Below, piece by piece: positions 12,210 through 24,399 of a stretch of 64,000 bases of DNA. The notes under the pieces were generated by a model. The model did no database searches, was not told the origin of the DNA, and worked only from the letters and a program-made list of their open reading frames with translations. The stretch's first letter is position 1. Each line of letters opens with the position of its first letter. Source of the stretch: Thermothelomyces thermophilus ATCC 42464. Its lineage: Eukaryota > Ascomycota > Sordariomycetes > Sordariales > Chaetomiaceae. Both the position numbers and the translations under genes were made by a program. The DNA is taken from NCBI RefSeq assembly GCF_000226095.1, contig NC_016472.1, positions 3,596,001 to 3,660,000 of the forward strand, given 5' to 3'.

Positions 12210-15200
12210 TGATGCCCCCTCTTTAGGGTTTTTAACCTAAAAGCTTCTTATAACTTGTTTTAAGTACTACTAATACTCCCTTTTCCCTAGTAGGTAACGT
12301 TCTTTTTTTGCTAATTTTCTTTTACTATAGCTAATTATATTCCTAGGAATCGTTACGATCTTAAACGCGAACGATATATTATTATAATTAAGATTAAGCA
12401 AGAGGGTTATAAAGTCGCTATACCTTATAAGCGTTATTAGAATACGAAGCTATAAAAGTATTATATAATAATAGAGGGTTTAAATAAATATTAAAACTAT
12501 ATTCGTATAGGCAAGAAGTGTAGTAATCTAAATATTATAGATACCTATAGGTTCCTTGTTATTTTCCTTTATAGTCTTAGGTTACTAATTATCTTAGTCC
12601 TTTCGAATTTGTCGGAGCAAGAGAAGGTTTTAAGGGAGATTGCTAGGACCGAGGCGTTACTTGCTTAGATACTAAGCCATTTAAGTCGATTATATCGTTT
12701 ATAGTAATCCCTATACGATCGTAGTACCGAAGTTTTTTGTCGTAGTATAGCTCGTCTAGAGGAGGAGGAAGAACTAGATACTCCTCTGCCAATGTCAGAG
12801 ACGCAGACCCTCGCGGGTTAGGCTTAGGCGTTAGGTACTTTTGACGTGCTTGATTAGGAGTCGATTGGGTTAGATCTTGGTCCTAATTCTAGCAAGTTCC
12901 TCTCTTTTTCTATTAGGAAATAGGCTTTAAAGCCGGTTCTTGTAGCTAGTTAAGATTCTACCGATAGAACTGCTCTAGTTTTTTAAGGCAATTTAGGTTC
13001 TTAATAGGTTCTTATAAGTTATCTTCTAATCCGAAATTAAGCTATTTAACTAGGTACTATAGTTCTCTATTATTAATATATAAATTTAGAATTTCTTTGA
13101 CGTTTTATTCTTCCCCTTTATCCTTTACTTTAATATATATAGTAACTTTAACGTTCTTTAGTACTAGTTCGAGAAGTAAAATATAAAAAACATCTATCTA
13201 TAGTTATATAGATAATGGTAATGATAGTTAGTAGTTAGATATTGAAATTCGTTCTTTGATAATAAAGGGTCTAACCTTCTTAAAGTCTAGCTTCGTGCTT
13301 AGTCATTTAGTTTATAAGTTTTATACGATTAGGTAGACTTTGTCTCCCTTCTCTAGGTAAGGTCCCTTAAGCCTATATTTGTCGTAGTAATTTTTTATTC
13401 TAGTCCTAACAAACTTAAGTTTCTTTTTAAGCTTCTTATATAGTACGTACATTTGTTTTACTTTAACCGCTGCTCTTAGCACTATAACCTCTAGTCCTTA
13501 CCTAAGGTCTACTTTATATCTATAGTTTATAAAGAACGGTATAACTTTAGTCATTTCCGTTAACGTTATATTATAAGCAAGTTATACTGTTAATAATAGC
13601 ATAACCTAGTCGTCTTACTAGTAGTTAACGTAAGAGCAGAAGTATTATTTAATAACTTAGTTTAGTCGCTCTATTTGTCCGTTAGTCTATAGGTAATATG
13701 CTATTAATAGCTTACTATTAACGCCTAATTGTTGTATTAATGCTTACTAGAACTTTGATACGAACTTAGTGTCTTCATCGGTAATCCATTCTTATGGCTA
13801 AGTATATACTAATGTAACTTATTGATAGATTACGTCTACTAGCTATTTAGCTATCTAGGACTCCTTATAGGGAAAGAAGTATACCCATTTAGTTAGGCAA
13901 TCTACTATAGTAAGAATACTATTATAGATTACTCCTATAGCTATATCTTTAGATTCTAGCAACTTCGTAATAAAGTCTATCGTAACCAAGCTCTATAGTT
14001 TGTTAGCTATTAGTAGTGGCTAAAGTAGCCTATATAGCTTATATCATACCGTTTTACTTTGATTACAAATGTCGTAATTCTATACGACTTCCTTAACTTG
14101 TACCATTAACTATAGAAAGTCGTAGTGTTTCTTAACTTGTATAATAGTCTTCGTAACTCCTTTATATCCTCCGAGTTTCGACTTATAGAGTTCTCGAATC
14201 ATCTACAGCTATTAATCCTAGTCATGAATATATACTTTGCCTTGGTACTGGAGTTTCCCATCTCTTTCTTCTACTCTATCAAGTACTAGTAGTCTAGGTA
14301 CTACTTAATACTATACCTCGTTAATTCTTTTTTCTCAAAGGATTATATAGCATTCTAGGAATAAGTTAAGTAAATTATCTTCTATAGGTATTTACGTTTC
14401 GTAATATAATGTTCTGTCTGTTCGTTCCTTAAATAATAGTAGTGTTATTTCCGTTTGTCCTTCTATATAATCTGTTTGTCGGCTTAAGATATCTGCTTAT
14501 ACGTTCTCTTTGCCCTTCTTATAGCGGATCTCGAAGTTAAATTCTGCGAGGAATTCTACCTATCGTATTTATCGTCTATTAAGCTCCTTTGTCATCGTAA
14601 AGTATCGTAAATTCTTATAATCCATATACACTTATACTAGTTTAATCGTACTACTAAGGTATAGTTATCATTCTTTAAAAGCTTTGACAATCGTAAGTAG
14701 TTCCTTGTTATAGATTAGATAATTAAGATATAGTCTATCGAGCTTCTTCGAAAAGAAGGCTATAGGATATAGCTTTTCTTGTCCGTCTCGTTATCCTAAT
14801 TATCCTCTAATAGTATAGTCTAAAGCGTTCATTTCTACCTCAAATAGCTTCTTAGGGTCTAGTAGTACTAGTACTAGGTCTTTAGTAATAGCGTCGTAGA
14901 TCTATATAAATACTTACTTATACTATTCTTCCTATTAGAATTTAGCGTTCTTCTTTATAAGTTTGTATAAAGGTCGTATAATCGCTCCAAAGTTCCTAAT
15001 AAACGTTTAATAGAAGTTTGTAAATCTGATAAAGCTTCGTATTTCTATAACTAATGTTAGTCGTAGCTACTCCTTAATAGCTTTAACCTTTAAAGGTTCC
15101 ATCTAGATTTGTCCTAGGGATATTTCGTATCCTAGAAATACTATTTTCCTAATATAGAATTCGCTCTTTTCCTTGTTAACTAATAGTTTATATACGTGTA

Positions 15201-16784
15201 ACGCGTCTAGCACTACTTTCACGTACTTCTAGTGTTTGTCTATCGTCTTAGAGAAGATAAGTATATCGTCGAGATAATATACTATAAATTTATTAAGAAA
15301 GGGTTAGATAGCTTAATTAATTAGGGCTTAGAACGTTGCTAGCGTGTTTATAAGTCTAAATAGCATAACGAGGTACTCGTAGTAGCTATAAGGTGTCCTA
15401 AAGGCCGTTTTCTACTTATCGCCTTCCTTAATCTATATATAGTTATAGGCTAATAGTAAGTCAAGATATGTAAAATATTAGGCTCCTGCTAACTAATCTC
15501 GGAGCTATAAGATTAGCGATAACAGGTATCGGTTTTTCACAGTCTATTCGTTAAGTTGCCAATAGTTAATATATAACTATAGCTTTCTATCTTTCTTAGG
15601 TATAAATAGGATTAGGTAGCCTGCTAATGATATCGATAAGTAGATATATTCTCTTCGAAGGTTCTCCTCTAAATATCGCTTAAGTTCTTCGTTCTATATC
15701 TAGCTCGTATAATAAATCTTAAAGAACTTTAGTTATACTCCTTCCTTAAGCTTGATCTTATAATTCTATAGGCCGTGTTCTAGTAATCCTTCTAGATACT
15801 TCGGTTCGAATGCTAGATATCCTTCGTATTCCTTTGGTACTTCCCTAGTCTTATCTTATCTCTCGGTTTTCTAATAGTATATAAACTTAGTTCTGTCTAT
15901 AGCGATGCTAGCGATTTCTCCTATCTTAGCCTACTACTCTAATTACAGTGCTCTACATTCGTTAACGGAGAGAACAGCTATTAGCAGTTCGGCTCGTTCC
16001 TCCTATTGCAATATTAATATCATTATACCGCCTCTTCTAGAGTCTATAGTGGTCTATCTGCCACTATTCGTCTCTTGCGGTAGATCCGTAGGACATGCCT
16101 TCCCTTGAGCATTGTCTGCTTATAATCCTTATATGCTCCCTATCTCGCTAGTCAAATATAACTCTGTTTAGGGTTATAGGTAGCTACTATTCTTCTAGCT
16201 AATGTCTAGGTTATAATCTTTATACTATAGTAACCCTAATATTATATCTTTATTATTACCTATATCTATGATACTAAATATAACTATTATAGTCTTCCTT
16301 ACTATAGTGATATCGATTAGTTCGGTCTTCCTATATACCTATTACATTAGAAATAGCCCTTTAACTATACTATACTTCTACTTTATTCTCTAGAGTATCT
16401 GTAGCTAATTTACAAGTGTCGGCAAAATCAGGTTTATCTCTGCTCTACTATCTACTAGTACGAGCATTTCATGCTATTTCCATTATGCTATTATCTATAG
16501 TCGCTTATCTTGCTACTGTTATCTAAAGATTGTAGCGATTTCCTATATTTCTACCAGGAGGTCTCGATATAGTAGTCTCTTATACTAGTTCCTCCTATAC
16601 TACACTACCACTTGCTACTACACGGGCGTTAATAGTTTCTAGGCCCCTTAAAGGGCTCTAACCCATTTCCTAGGTTAGTGCTAACCTCTTTAGTTATTTA
16701 GCTAATAGCGGCTTCGTCGATTATACTTATTTCTATAAGCCATTAAGTACTTATAACTTCTTACTATTAAGTCTATTTTACTTT
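12210..16784 (-). mobile_element. Chromovirus internal segment B (pol plus protease region, gag lost)
   Basis: Same gene order as copy C over most of its length. On the minus strand: polypurine-like tract next to LTR 2 (plus-strand CCCCCTCTTTA), chromodomain tail (about 13.0-13.15 kb), integrase (13.2-14.1 kb), RNase H, reverse transcriptase with YYLDDI intact at 15261-15284, then the protease/gag-junction region to 16.78 kb. At ATTTTACTTTT (16772-16784) the sequence jumps straight into LTR 3. In copy C the same point continues into gag. The copy is riddled with stops. Confidence 0.88.
12603..12900 (+). pseudogene. Antisense ORF relic in chromovirus copy B
   Basis: Plus-strand frame opposite to pol, between the chromodomain and the 3' LTR. 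It reads NLSEQEKVLREIARTEALLA, a stop, then LSHLSRL, later STEVFCRSIARLEEEEELDT. Nearly all stops are TAG/TAA at positions compatible with CAG or TGG. The frame continues a likely upstream part (12.33-12.55 kb) in which several tyrosine codons may be former cysteines (for example before IRIGKKCSN), suggesting a lost zinc-binding segment. The same frame is preserved in copy C. Confidence 0.6.
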
Positions 16785-17246
16785 TGTAACGAACCTAACT
16801 CAGACTTCTTCTAAAAGGGTTTAGACAAAGGTAGATTAAGCAGGATAAGCAGGCAAGTCATCTAAAGGATTCGGTAAAGCCAAAGGGTTTACAACAACAC
16901 TAGAGTTATCTCCTACAGTAGTCAATAACGATGCTTGGTATAAGTACTGTGATTATAAGGGGGGGTTGCTATCACTAGTGAACTCCTGGAGTCTACTATA
17001 ACGAGTGACTATTTATATGTATATATACTTCTATCGGTCGCTTATAGTCCCCTTCTATCCTGTCCTTAGATCGCCTTCGGTAGCTAGCTATCCTCTACTA
17101 TCTTTCCCTTTTTGGCAATTGTTCGCCCGTAGTAGCCCGCGCTCCTTAGCGATCTTATGTCAACCTCGCTTCGTGCCCTTCTTGATTAGTGGCTTACTTA
17201 GCCTGCTACACCTTACTAGGTCGCGGTATATAGTTAGCTCGTAATA
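16785..17246 (-). mobile_element. Chromovirus LTR 3
   Basis: The least altered left end in the array (TGTAACGAACC); the right end is GTAATA. About 460 bases. It is the 3' LTR of the full-length copy C on the minus strand and at the same time borders the truncated copy B. Confidence 0.88.
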
Positions 17247-20200
17247 CGATACCCCCTCTTTAGGGCTTTTGACCCGAAAGCTTCTTATAACTTGTTTCAA
17301 GTACTACTAATACCCCCCTTTTCCTAGTAGGTAACGTCCTTCTTCTACTAACTTTCTTTCGCTATAGTTAATTGTATTCCTAGGAATTGTCGCGATCTTA
17401 AATATAAATGACATGCTATTATGATCAAGATTAAGCGAGAGGGTTATAAAGTCGCTATACCTTATAAGCGTTATTAGAATATAAAGCCGCGAAAGCGTTA
17501 TATAATAATAAAAGGTTTAAATAAATATTAAAACTATATTTATATAGGTAAGAAGTATAATAGTTTAAACGTTATAGATACCTATAGGTTTCTTATTATT
17601 TTTCTTTATAGTCTTAGGTCGCTAACTATCTTAGTCCTTTCGAATTTGTCGGAGCAAGAGAAGGTTTCAAGGGAGATTACTAAGACTAAGGCATTACTTG
17701 CTTAGACGTTAAGCTATTTAAGTCGATTACGTCGTTTATAGCAATCCCTATACGATTATAGTACCGAAGTTTTTCGTTATAGCGTAGCTTGTCTAGAGGA
17801 GGAGGAAGAGCTAGATACTCTTCTGCCGATATTGGAGATATAGACCTTTATAGGTTAGGCTTAGGCGTTAGGTGCTTTTGATATGCTTAATTAGGAGTCG
17901 ATCAGGTTAGATCCCGGTTCTAATTCTAGCGGGTTCCCCTCTTTTTCTATTAGGGAATAGGCTTTAGAGCCGGTTTTTATAGCTAGTTAGGATTCTACTA
18001 GTAGAATTACTTTAGTTTCTTAAGGCAATTTAGGTTCTTAATAGGTTCCTATAAGTTATTTTCTAGTCCGAAATTAAGCTATTTAACTAGGTACTATAGT
18101 TCTCTATTAATAATATATAAATCTAGAATTTCTTTAATGTTCTATTATTCCTCTTTGTCCTTTGCTTCGATATATATAGCAACCTTAGCGTTCTTTAGTA
18201 CTAGTTTAAGAAGCAAAATATAAAAAACATCTATCTATAGTCGTATAGATAATAGTAATAATAGTTAGTAGTTAGATGTCGAAATTCGTTCTTTAATAAT
18301 AAAGGGTCTAACCTTCTTAAAGTCTAGCTTTGTACTTAGTCGTTTGGTTTGTAAGTTTTGTACGATTAGGTAGACTTTGTCTCTCCTCTCTAGGCGAGGT
18401 CCCTCGAGCCTATATTTGTTATAGTAGTTCCTCATTCTAGTCTTGATAAACTCGAGTTCCTTTTTAAGCTTTTCATATAATATATACATTTGTTTCGCTT
18501 TGACTACTACTCTTAGCACTATAACCTCTAATCCTTGCCTAAGGTCTACTTCATATCTATAGTTTACAAAGAATAGTATAACTTTAGTCGTTTCCATTAG
18601 CGTTGTATTATAAGCGAGTTGTACTATTAGCAACAGCATAACCTAGTCGTCTTGCTAGTAGTTAATGTAAGAACGGAGATATTACTTGATAACTTGGTTT
18701 AGTCGCTCCGTTTGTCCGTTAGTCTATAGGTAATATGCCGTTAATAGCTTGCTATTAACGCCTAATCGTTACATTAACGCTTGCTAGAACTTCGATATAA
18801 ACTTAGTGTCTCTGTCGGTAATCTATTCTTATAGCCAAGTATATACTGATATAACTTGCCGATAGATCATATCTACTAACTATTCTACTATCTAGGACTC
18901 CTTATAGGGAAAGAAGTATACCTATTTAGTTAGGCAATTTACTATAGTAAAAATATTATCGTAGGTTACTCCTATAGCTATGTTCTTAGATTCTAGCAAC
19001 TTTGTAATAAAGTCTATTATAACTAAACTCTATAGTTTGTCAGCTATTAGTAGTGGCTAAAGTAGCCTATACGGCTTATATTATACCGTTTTGCTTTAAT
19101 TACAAATATCGTAGCCCTATATAACTTTCTTAACTTATACTATTAACTATAGAAAGTCATAGTATTTCCTAACTTATACGATAATCTTCGTAACTCCTTT
19201 ATATTCTCTAAGTTTCGACTTATAGAGTTCCTAAATCATTTATAGCTATTAATCCCTATCATAGATATATGCTTTGCCTCGGTACTAGAGTTTCCTATCT
19301 CTTTCTTCCATTTCATTAGGTACTAGTGGTCTAGGTACTGCTTGATACTATGTCTCGTTAATCCTTTCTTCTCGAAAGATTATATAATACTCTAGGAACG
19401 AGTCAAGTAGATCATCTTCTATAGGTATCTACGTTTCGTAATGTAGCGTTCCGTCTGTTTATTCCTTAAACAATGGTAGTATTGTTTCCGTTCGTCCTTC
19501 TATATAATCCGTTTGTTAGCTTAAGATGTTTGCTTGTATGTTCTCTTTGCCCTTCTTATAGCGGATTTCGAAGTTAAATTCCACGAGGAACTCTACCTAT
19601 CGTATTTATTATTTGTTAAGCTCCTTTATCGTTATAAAGTATCGCAAGTTCTTATAATCTATATACACTTATACCGGTTCAATTATATTACTAAGGTATA
19701 GTTACTATTTCTTAAAAGCTTCGACAATTATAAGTAGTTCCTTATTATAGATTAGATAATTAAGATATAGTCTATTAAGCTTCTTTAAAAAGAAGGCTAT
19801 AGGATATAGCTTTCCTTGTCTGTCTTGTTATCCTAATTATCCTCTAATAGCATAGTCTAAAGCGTCTATTTCTACCTTAAATAGCTTTTTAGGATCTAGT
19901 AGTACTAGTACTAGATCTTTAGTAATAGCATCGCGGATCTATGTAAATGCTTACTCGTGCTATTCTTTCCATTAGAATTTAGCGTTCTTCCTAGTAAATT
20001 CGTATAAAGGTCATATAATCGCTCTAAAGTTCCTAATGAACATCTAGTAAAAGTTTATAAATTTGATAAAGCTTCGTACTTCTATGACTAACGTCAATTA
20101 TAGCCAATTCTTAATAGCTTTAACCTTTGAAGGTTCTATCTGGATTTGTCCTAGGGATATCTCGTATCCTAAAAACACTGTTTTCCTAACGTGGAATTTG

Positions 20201-23200
20201 CTCTTTTCCTTGTTAACTAATAGTTTATATATATATAGCGTGTCTAGCACTGTTTTTATGTACTTCTAGTGTTTGTCTATCGTCTTAGAGAAGATAAGTA
20301 TATCATTAAGATAATATACCGCAAATTTGTTAAGAAAGGGTCGGATAGCTTGATCAATTAGGGCTTAGAACGTTGCTAGCGTGTTTGTAAGTCCGAATAG
20401 CATAACAAGGTACTTGTAGTAGCTATAGGGTATCCTAAAGGCCGTTTTCCACTCGTCGCCTTTTTTAATCTATATATAGTTATAGGCCGATGGTAAGTCA
20501 AGACGTATAAAATATTAGGCTCCTACTAACTAATCTCGGAGCTATAAGATTAGTAGTAATGGGTATCAGTTTTTTACGGTCTATTTGTTAAGTTACTAAT
20601 AGTTGATATATAACTGTAGCTTTCTATCTTTCTTAAGTATAAATAGAATTAGGTAGCCTACTAGTAATATCGACAGATAAATATATCCTCTTTAAAGGTT
20701 CTCCTCTAAATATCGCTTAAGTTCTTTATTCTAAGTCTAGCTTATATAATAGATCTTAAAGAACTTTAATCGTACTCCTTCCTTAAGCTTGATCTTATGA
20801 TTCTATAGGCTATATTCTAGTAGTCCTTCTAGATAATTCGGTTCGAATGCTAGGTGTCCTTCGTATTCTTTCGGTACTTCCCTAGTCTTATCTCGTCTCT
20901 CGGTTTTCTAATAATATACGAACTTGGTTCTATCTATAGCAATGCTAGCAATTTCTCCTATCTTAACCTACTACTCCTATTATAGTATTTCGCATTCGTT
21001 AACGGAGAGAACAGCTATCGGTGGTTTAGCTTATTCTTTCTATCGCAATATCGATATCGTTATACTGCCTCTTCTAGAGTCTGTAGTTGTCTATCTACTA
21101 CTATCTATCTCTTATAGTAGATCTATAGGATATATCTTCCCCTAAGTATCGTCTGCTTATGATCCTTATACGCTCCCTATCTTACTAGTTAAATATAACT
21201 CCGTTTAAGGTCATAGGTAGCTACTATTTTTCTAGCTAATGTCTAAGTCGTAATCTTTATACTATAGTAACCTTAATATTATATCTTTATCGTTACCTAT
21301 ATCTACAATGTTAAATACGACTACTATAGTCCTTCCTACTATAGTGATATTAATATACCTATTACATCAGAAATGGCCCTTTGACTATACCATACTTCCG
21401 CTTCATTCTCTAGGGTATCTATAGCTAATTTACAAGCGTCGGCAAAATCAGGTTTATCTCTATTCTACTATCTACTAGTACAAGCATTTCGTGCTGTTTC
21501 CATTGTGCTATTATCTATAGTCACTTGTCTTACTGCCGTCGTCCAAAGATTGCGGCAATTTCCTATATTTCTGCCGGGAGGTCTCGATATAGTGGTCTCT
21601 TACGCCAGTTCCTCCTATACTACGCTATTACTCGCCGCTATACAGGCGTTAATAGTTTCTAGGCCCCTCGAAGGGCCCTGACCCGTTTCCTAGGTCAGTG
21701 CTAACCTCTTTAGTTATTTAGCTAATAGTAGCTTTATTAATCGTACTTATTTCTATAAGCTATTAAGTGCTTACGGCTTTCTATTATTAAGTCCGTTTTA
21801 CTTTTTATTATATATACTATAGCTTTATCTAAAGCTCCTAAATTCGCGATTTCTTTTTGTTTGCGTGATAGAGGCAATCGTTGCTCTAGCACGAGTCCTA
21901 TATGTCTCGCCCTATTCTATAGTGCCTAGGCTAGGCTCGTTTTGGAATTATTATAATGCCTTCTAGATTATAGGCTTCGATCTTCTAGAGTAATTCGGCT
22001 GCTCTATTTTCTATATTATAGACTTATTCTATAGGATGTAAGCTTCTATCCTTATTTCCTTATTAGGTCGGCTAGTAATTATCTTCGAATTTGTCATAGA
22101 AGTGGTATCGGCATCTGTATACTATACATTAGAACTAGGGCACTTATATATATACCTCGTATTAAGGATATAGTTATATAACATTACCTAGGAGGTATTA
22201 GAATTCTTTCCCAAATCCTTCCTATTATATATAGACTATAGGTACTCTAATGCTATAGTAGGAGTATTTCTTCCAATAGCTCTCCTATATATATTCGTCT
22301 TTTCCGCGATTCACACGTATAAACTAGTATTCTAGGTTCCATACGTCGTTACTAAGTTACTAGTCGTTAAGGTACTCGGCATAGCTATTAGGCCTATTAT
22401 ATATTATAGGCTATCTTCCTTTAATAGTTTCTATAATATATTAGAGTTCCCTTATCTCGTCCCTTATCTTATCGCTCTATTAGACAAGTCGAATTAAGCG
22501 TCTATCCCATTTACGTAGTTCCGTGTTAAGCTAGAAAACTTCATTATAGTACTATTTAATTCGTTCCTAGAAGAATAGAACATTAGGTCTAGGTCTTTCG
22601 ATTCCTTAGGTGTCGGTTATCTATAATCCGTCCTACCTCTATATAACTGTAAAACCTTACTACCTCAAGGCTAGGAGAATCGAAATTGGCGGTATATATT
22701 CTCCTACCGTATCCTATTTGGCAAGACCTATCTCTAGGTCTATAGTGACTAGTTCGGAGTACGGTGCTTGTTTGTCTTTACTATTGTTATTATATCCGAA
22801 ACTATCTATGTCATTGCCCCTATCTTTGTAGCTTATAGCCGTTACTTCGATAACGTCCTTAGTAATTTTATCGATAGCCGTAATTTCCTTTCTAGAGATT
22901 ATCTTCCACTCTTCCTTTAGGCTTTAACATTCTTACTTATAGTGCCCTTTCTTTCTATAGTTATAGTAGGTAATATTAGACTTGTCTTTAGTCGTTTTCT
23001 TTTAGTCTTACTTCCATATTATATCTATATCTATAGCTCTAGGGTATATCCTATACGAGGTATTGACGTATATTTGCTTTTTCTTATTATTAGCCTTAAC
23101 TATAGTTCTATTTATTTGACCTCGTTTTTATTGCTCTTATATATAGAGTCGATTATCGATTCTAATAGCCTATATAATATATTTATCTAGAGTCTTAGGC

Positions 23201-23937
23201 CGATTATACTTATATAGCTTATATTTAAGCTTTTCTTTTAAGCCATTATAAAATAGTTATATTAATACTTTGTCATTAAGCTAAGACTTAAATATGTCCT
23301 ATCTAAACTATATAGTATAGGAGGCTATTAACTTAGTCTATTAGAGATTAGCAAGTCTTTCTTATATATAAATCTTCTTATCTTTATCAATAAAAACCTT
23401 CTAAAGCTCTTCTTCGAAACAGTCATAGGATCAAAAGACTACTTATATAAACGCGTCTTAATCGTCTTCATCTTCCTTAGTAAGATAGTCATTCTATATA
23501 GGCTCGAACTATCTAAATACCTTGCCCTCTAGTCTCGTAACTATATAGAGGACTTTAGCTTTGTCATCCGGAAACTTATCGTTATTAAGCCAGAAGTAAG
23601 ATTAGAGGTTTGTCAGGAATCCTACAAGATCCTCCTTAGTTCCTCTATATTTGCTAGGTAGTTCGATCTTAATACGGCTTGCTTTAGCGCCCTCGAGTGC
23701 CTTAATTTTAGTATAGGCCTCGTTAACTAATTTCTATAAGTGCTTTTCGCCGTTCTCGAGTTCCTTAATTCGAGCTTAAGTAGCCTTATCTTTCTAGTCT
23801 AACTCCTAGATTTGCTAATAGAGTTAACCAAGCTAGGTAAGCAGCTATTTGGCTATGACGTTAGTAGCTATATCGATGTCAAGGTTGAAGTCACTTCCAT
23901 TCTAAACTATAATAGAATAAAGGGAGTAATAGTAATA
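17247..23937 (-). mobile_element. Chromovirus internal segment C (complete gag-pol layout, RIP-inactivated)
   Basis: The only copy with the whole internal region (about 6.7 kb) between two matching LTRs. Minus-strand order: gag (21.8-23.9 kb) with a CCHC zinc knuckle at 22927-22968, where two cysteines have become tyrosine and one codon has become a stop; protease; reverse transcriptase (YYLNDI at about 20299-20320, one catalytic Asp lost); RNase H; integrase. The longest open piece is 18265-18639, which reads as the integrase C-terminal part (QLAYNTTLMETTK, then LKKELEFIKTRMRNYYNKYR, then DKVYLI and TKLDFKKVRPF). A chromodomain-like tail follows at about 18.04-18.18 kb. The element is dead. 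Confidence 0.92.
17640..17935 (+). pseudogene. Antisense ORF relic in chromovirus copy C
   Basis: Counterpart of the frame at 12603-12900: NLSEQEKVSREITKTKALLA, then SLYDYSTEVFRYSVACLEEEEELDT on the plus strand. Differences from copy B are mainly transitions. It lies in the same place, downstream of the chromodomain and before the 3' LTR, but on the opposite strand to gag-pol. Confidence 0.6.
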
Positions 23938-24399
23938 TATAACGAACCTAACTTAGATTTCTTCTAAAAGGGTTCAGACAAAGGTAGATTAAGCGGGACA
24001 AGTAGGTAAGTCGTCTAAGGGATTTGGTAAAGCTAAAGGGTTTATAATAATATTAGAGTTATCTCTTATAGTAGTTAATAATGATGCTTAGTATAAATAC
24101 TATAATTATAAAGGGGGGTTGCTATTACTAGTAAACTCCTAGAGTCTATTATAACGAGTGACTATTTATATATATATATACTTCTGTTAGTCGCTTATAG
24201 TCCTCTTCTATCCTGTCCTTAGATTGCCTTTAGTAGCTAGCTATCCTCTGCTATCTTTCCCTTTTTGGCAATTGTTTGCCTGTGGTAGCCCGCGCTCCCT
24301 AGTGATCCTATGTCAGCCTCGCTTCGTGCCCTTTTTGATTAGTGGCTCATTTAGCCTGCTACACCCTACCGGGTCGCGGTATATAGTTAGCTCGTAATA
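23938..24399 (-). mobile_element. Chromovirus LTR 4
   Basis: Five-prime LTR of copy C on the minus strand, about 460 bases, with ends TATAAC...GTAATA. Right of it the sequence re-enters a gag region (segment D) at TTTTTATCGTATATACTATAG, the same words found inside copy C near 21.80 kb. Confidence 0.88.
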
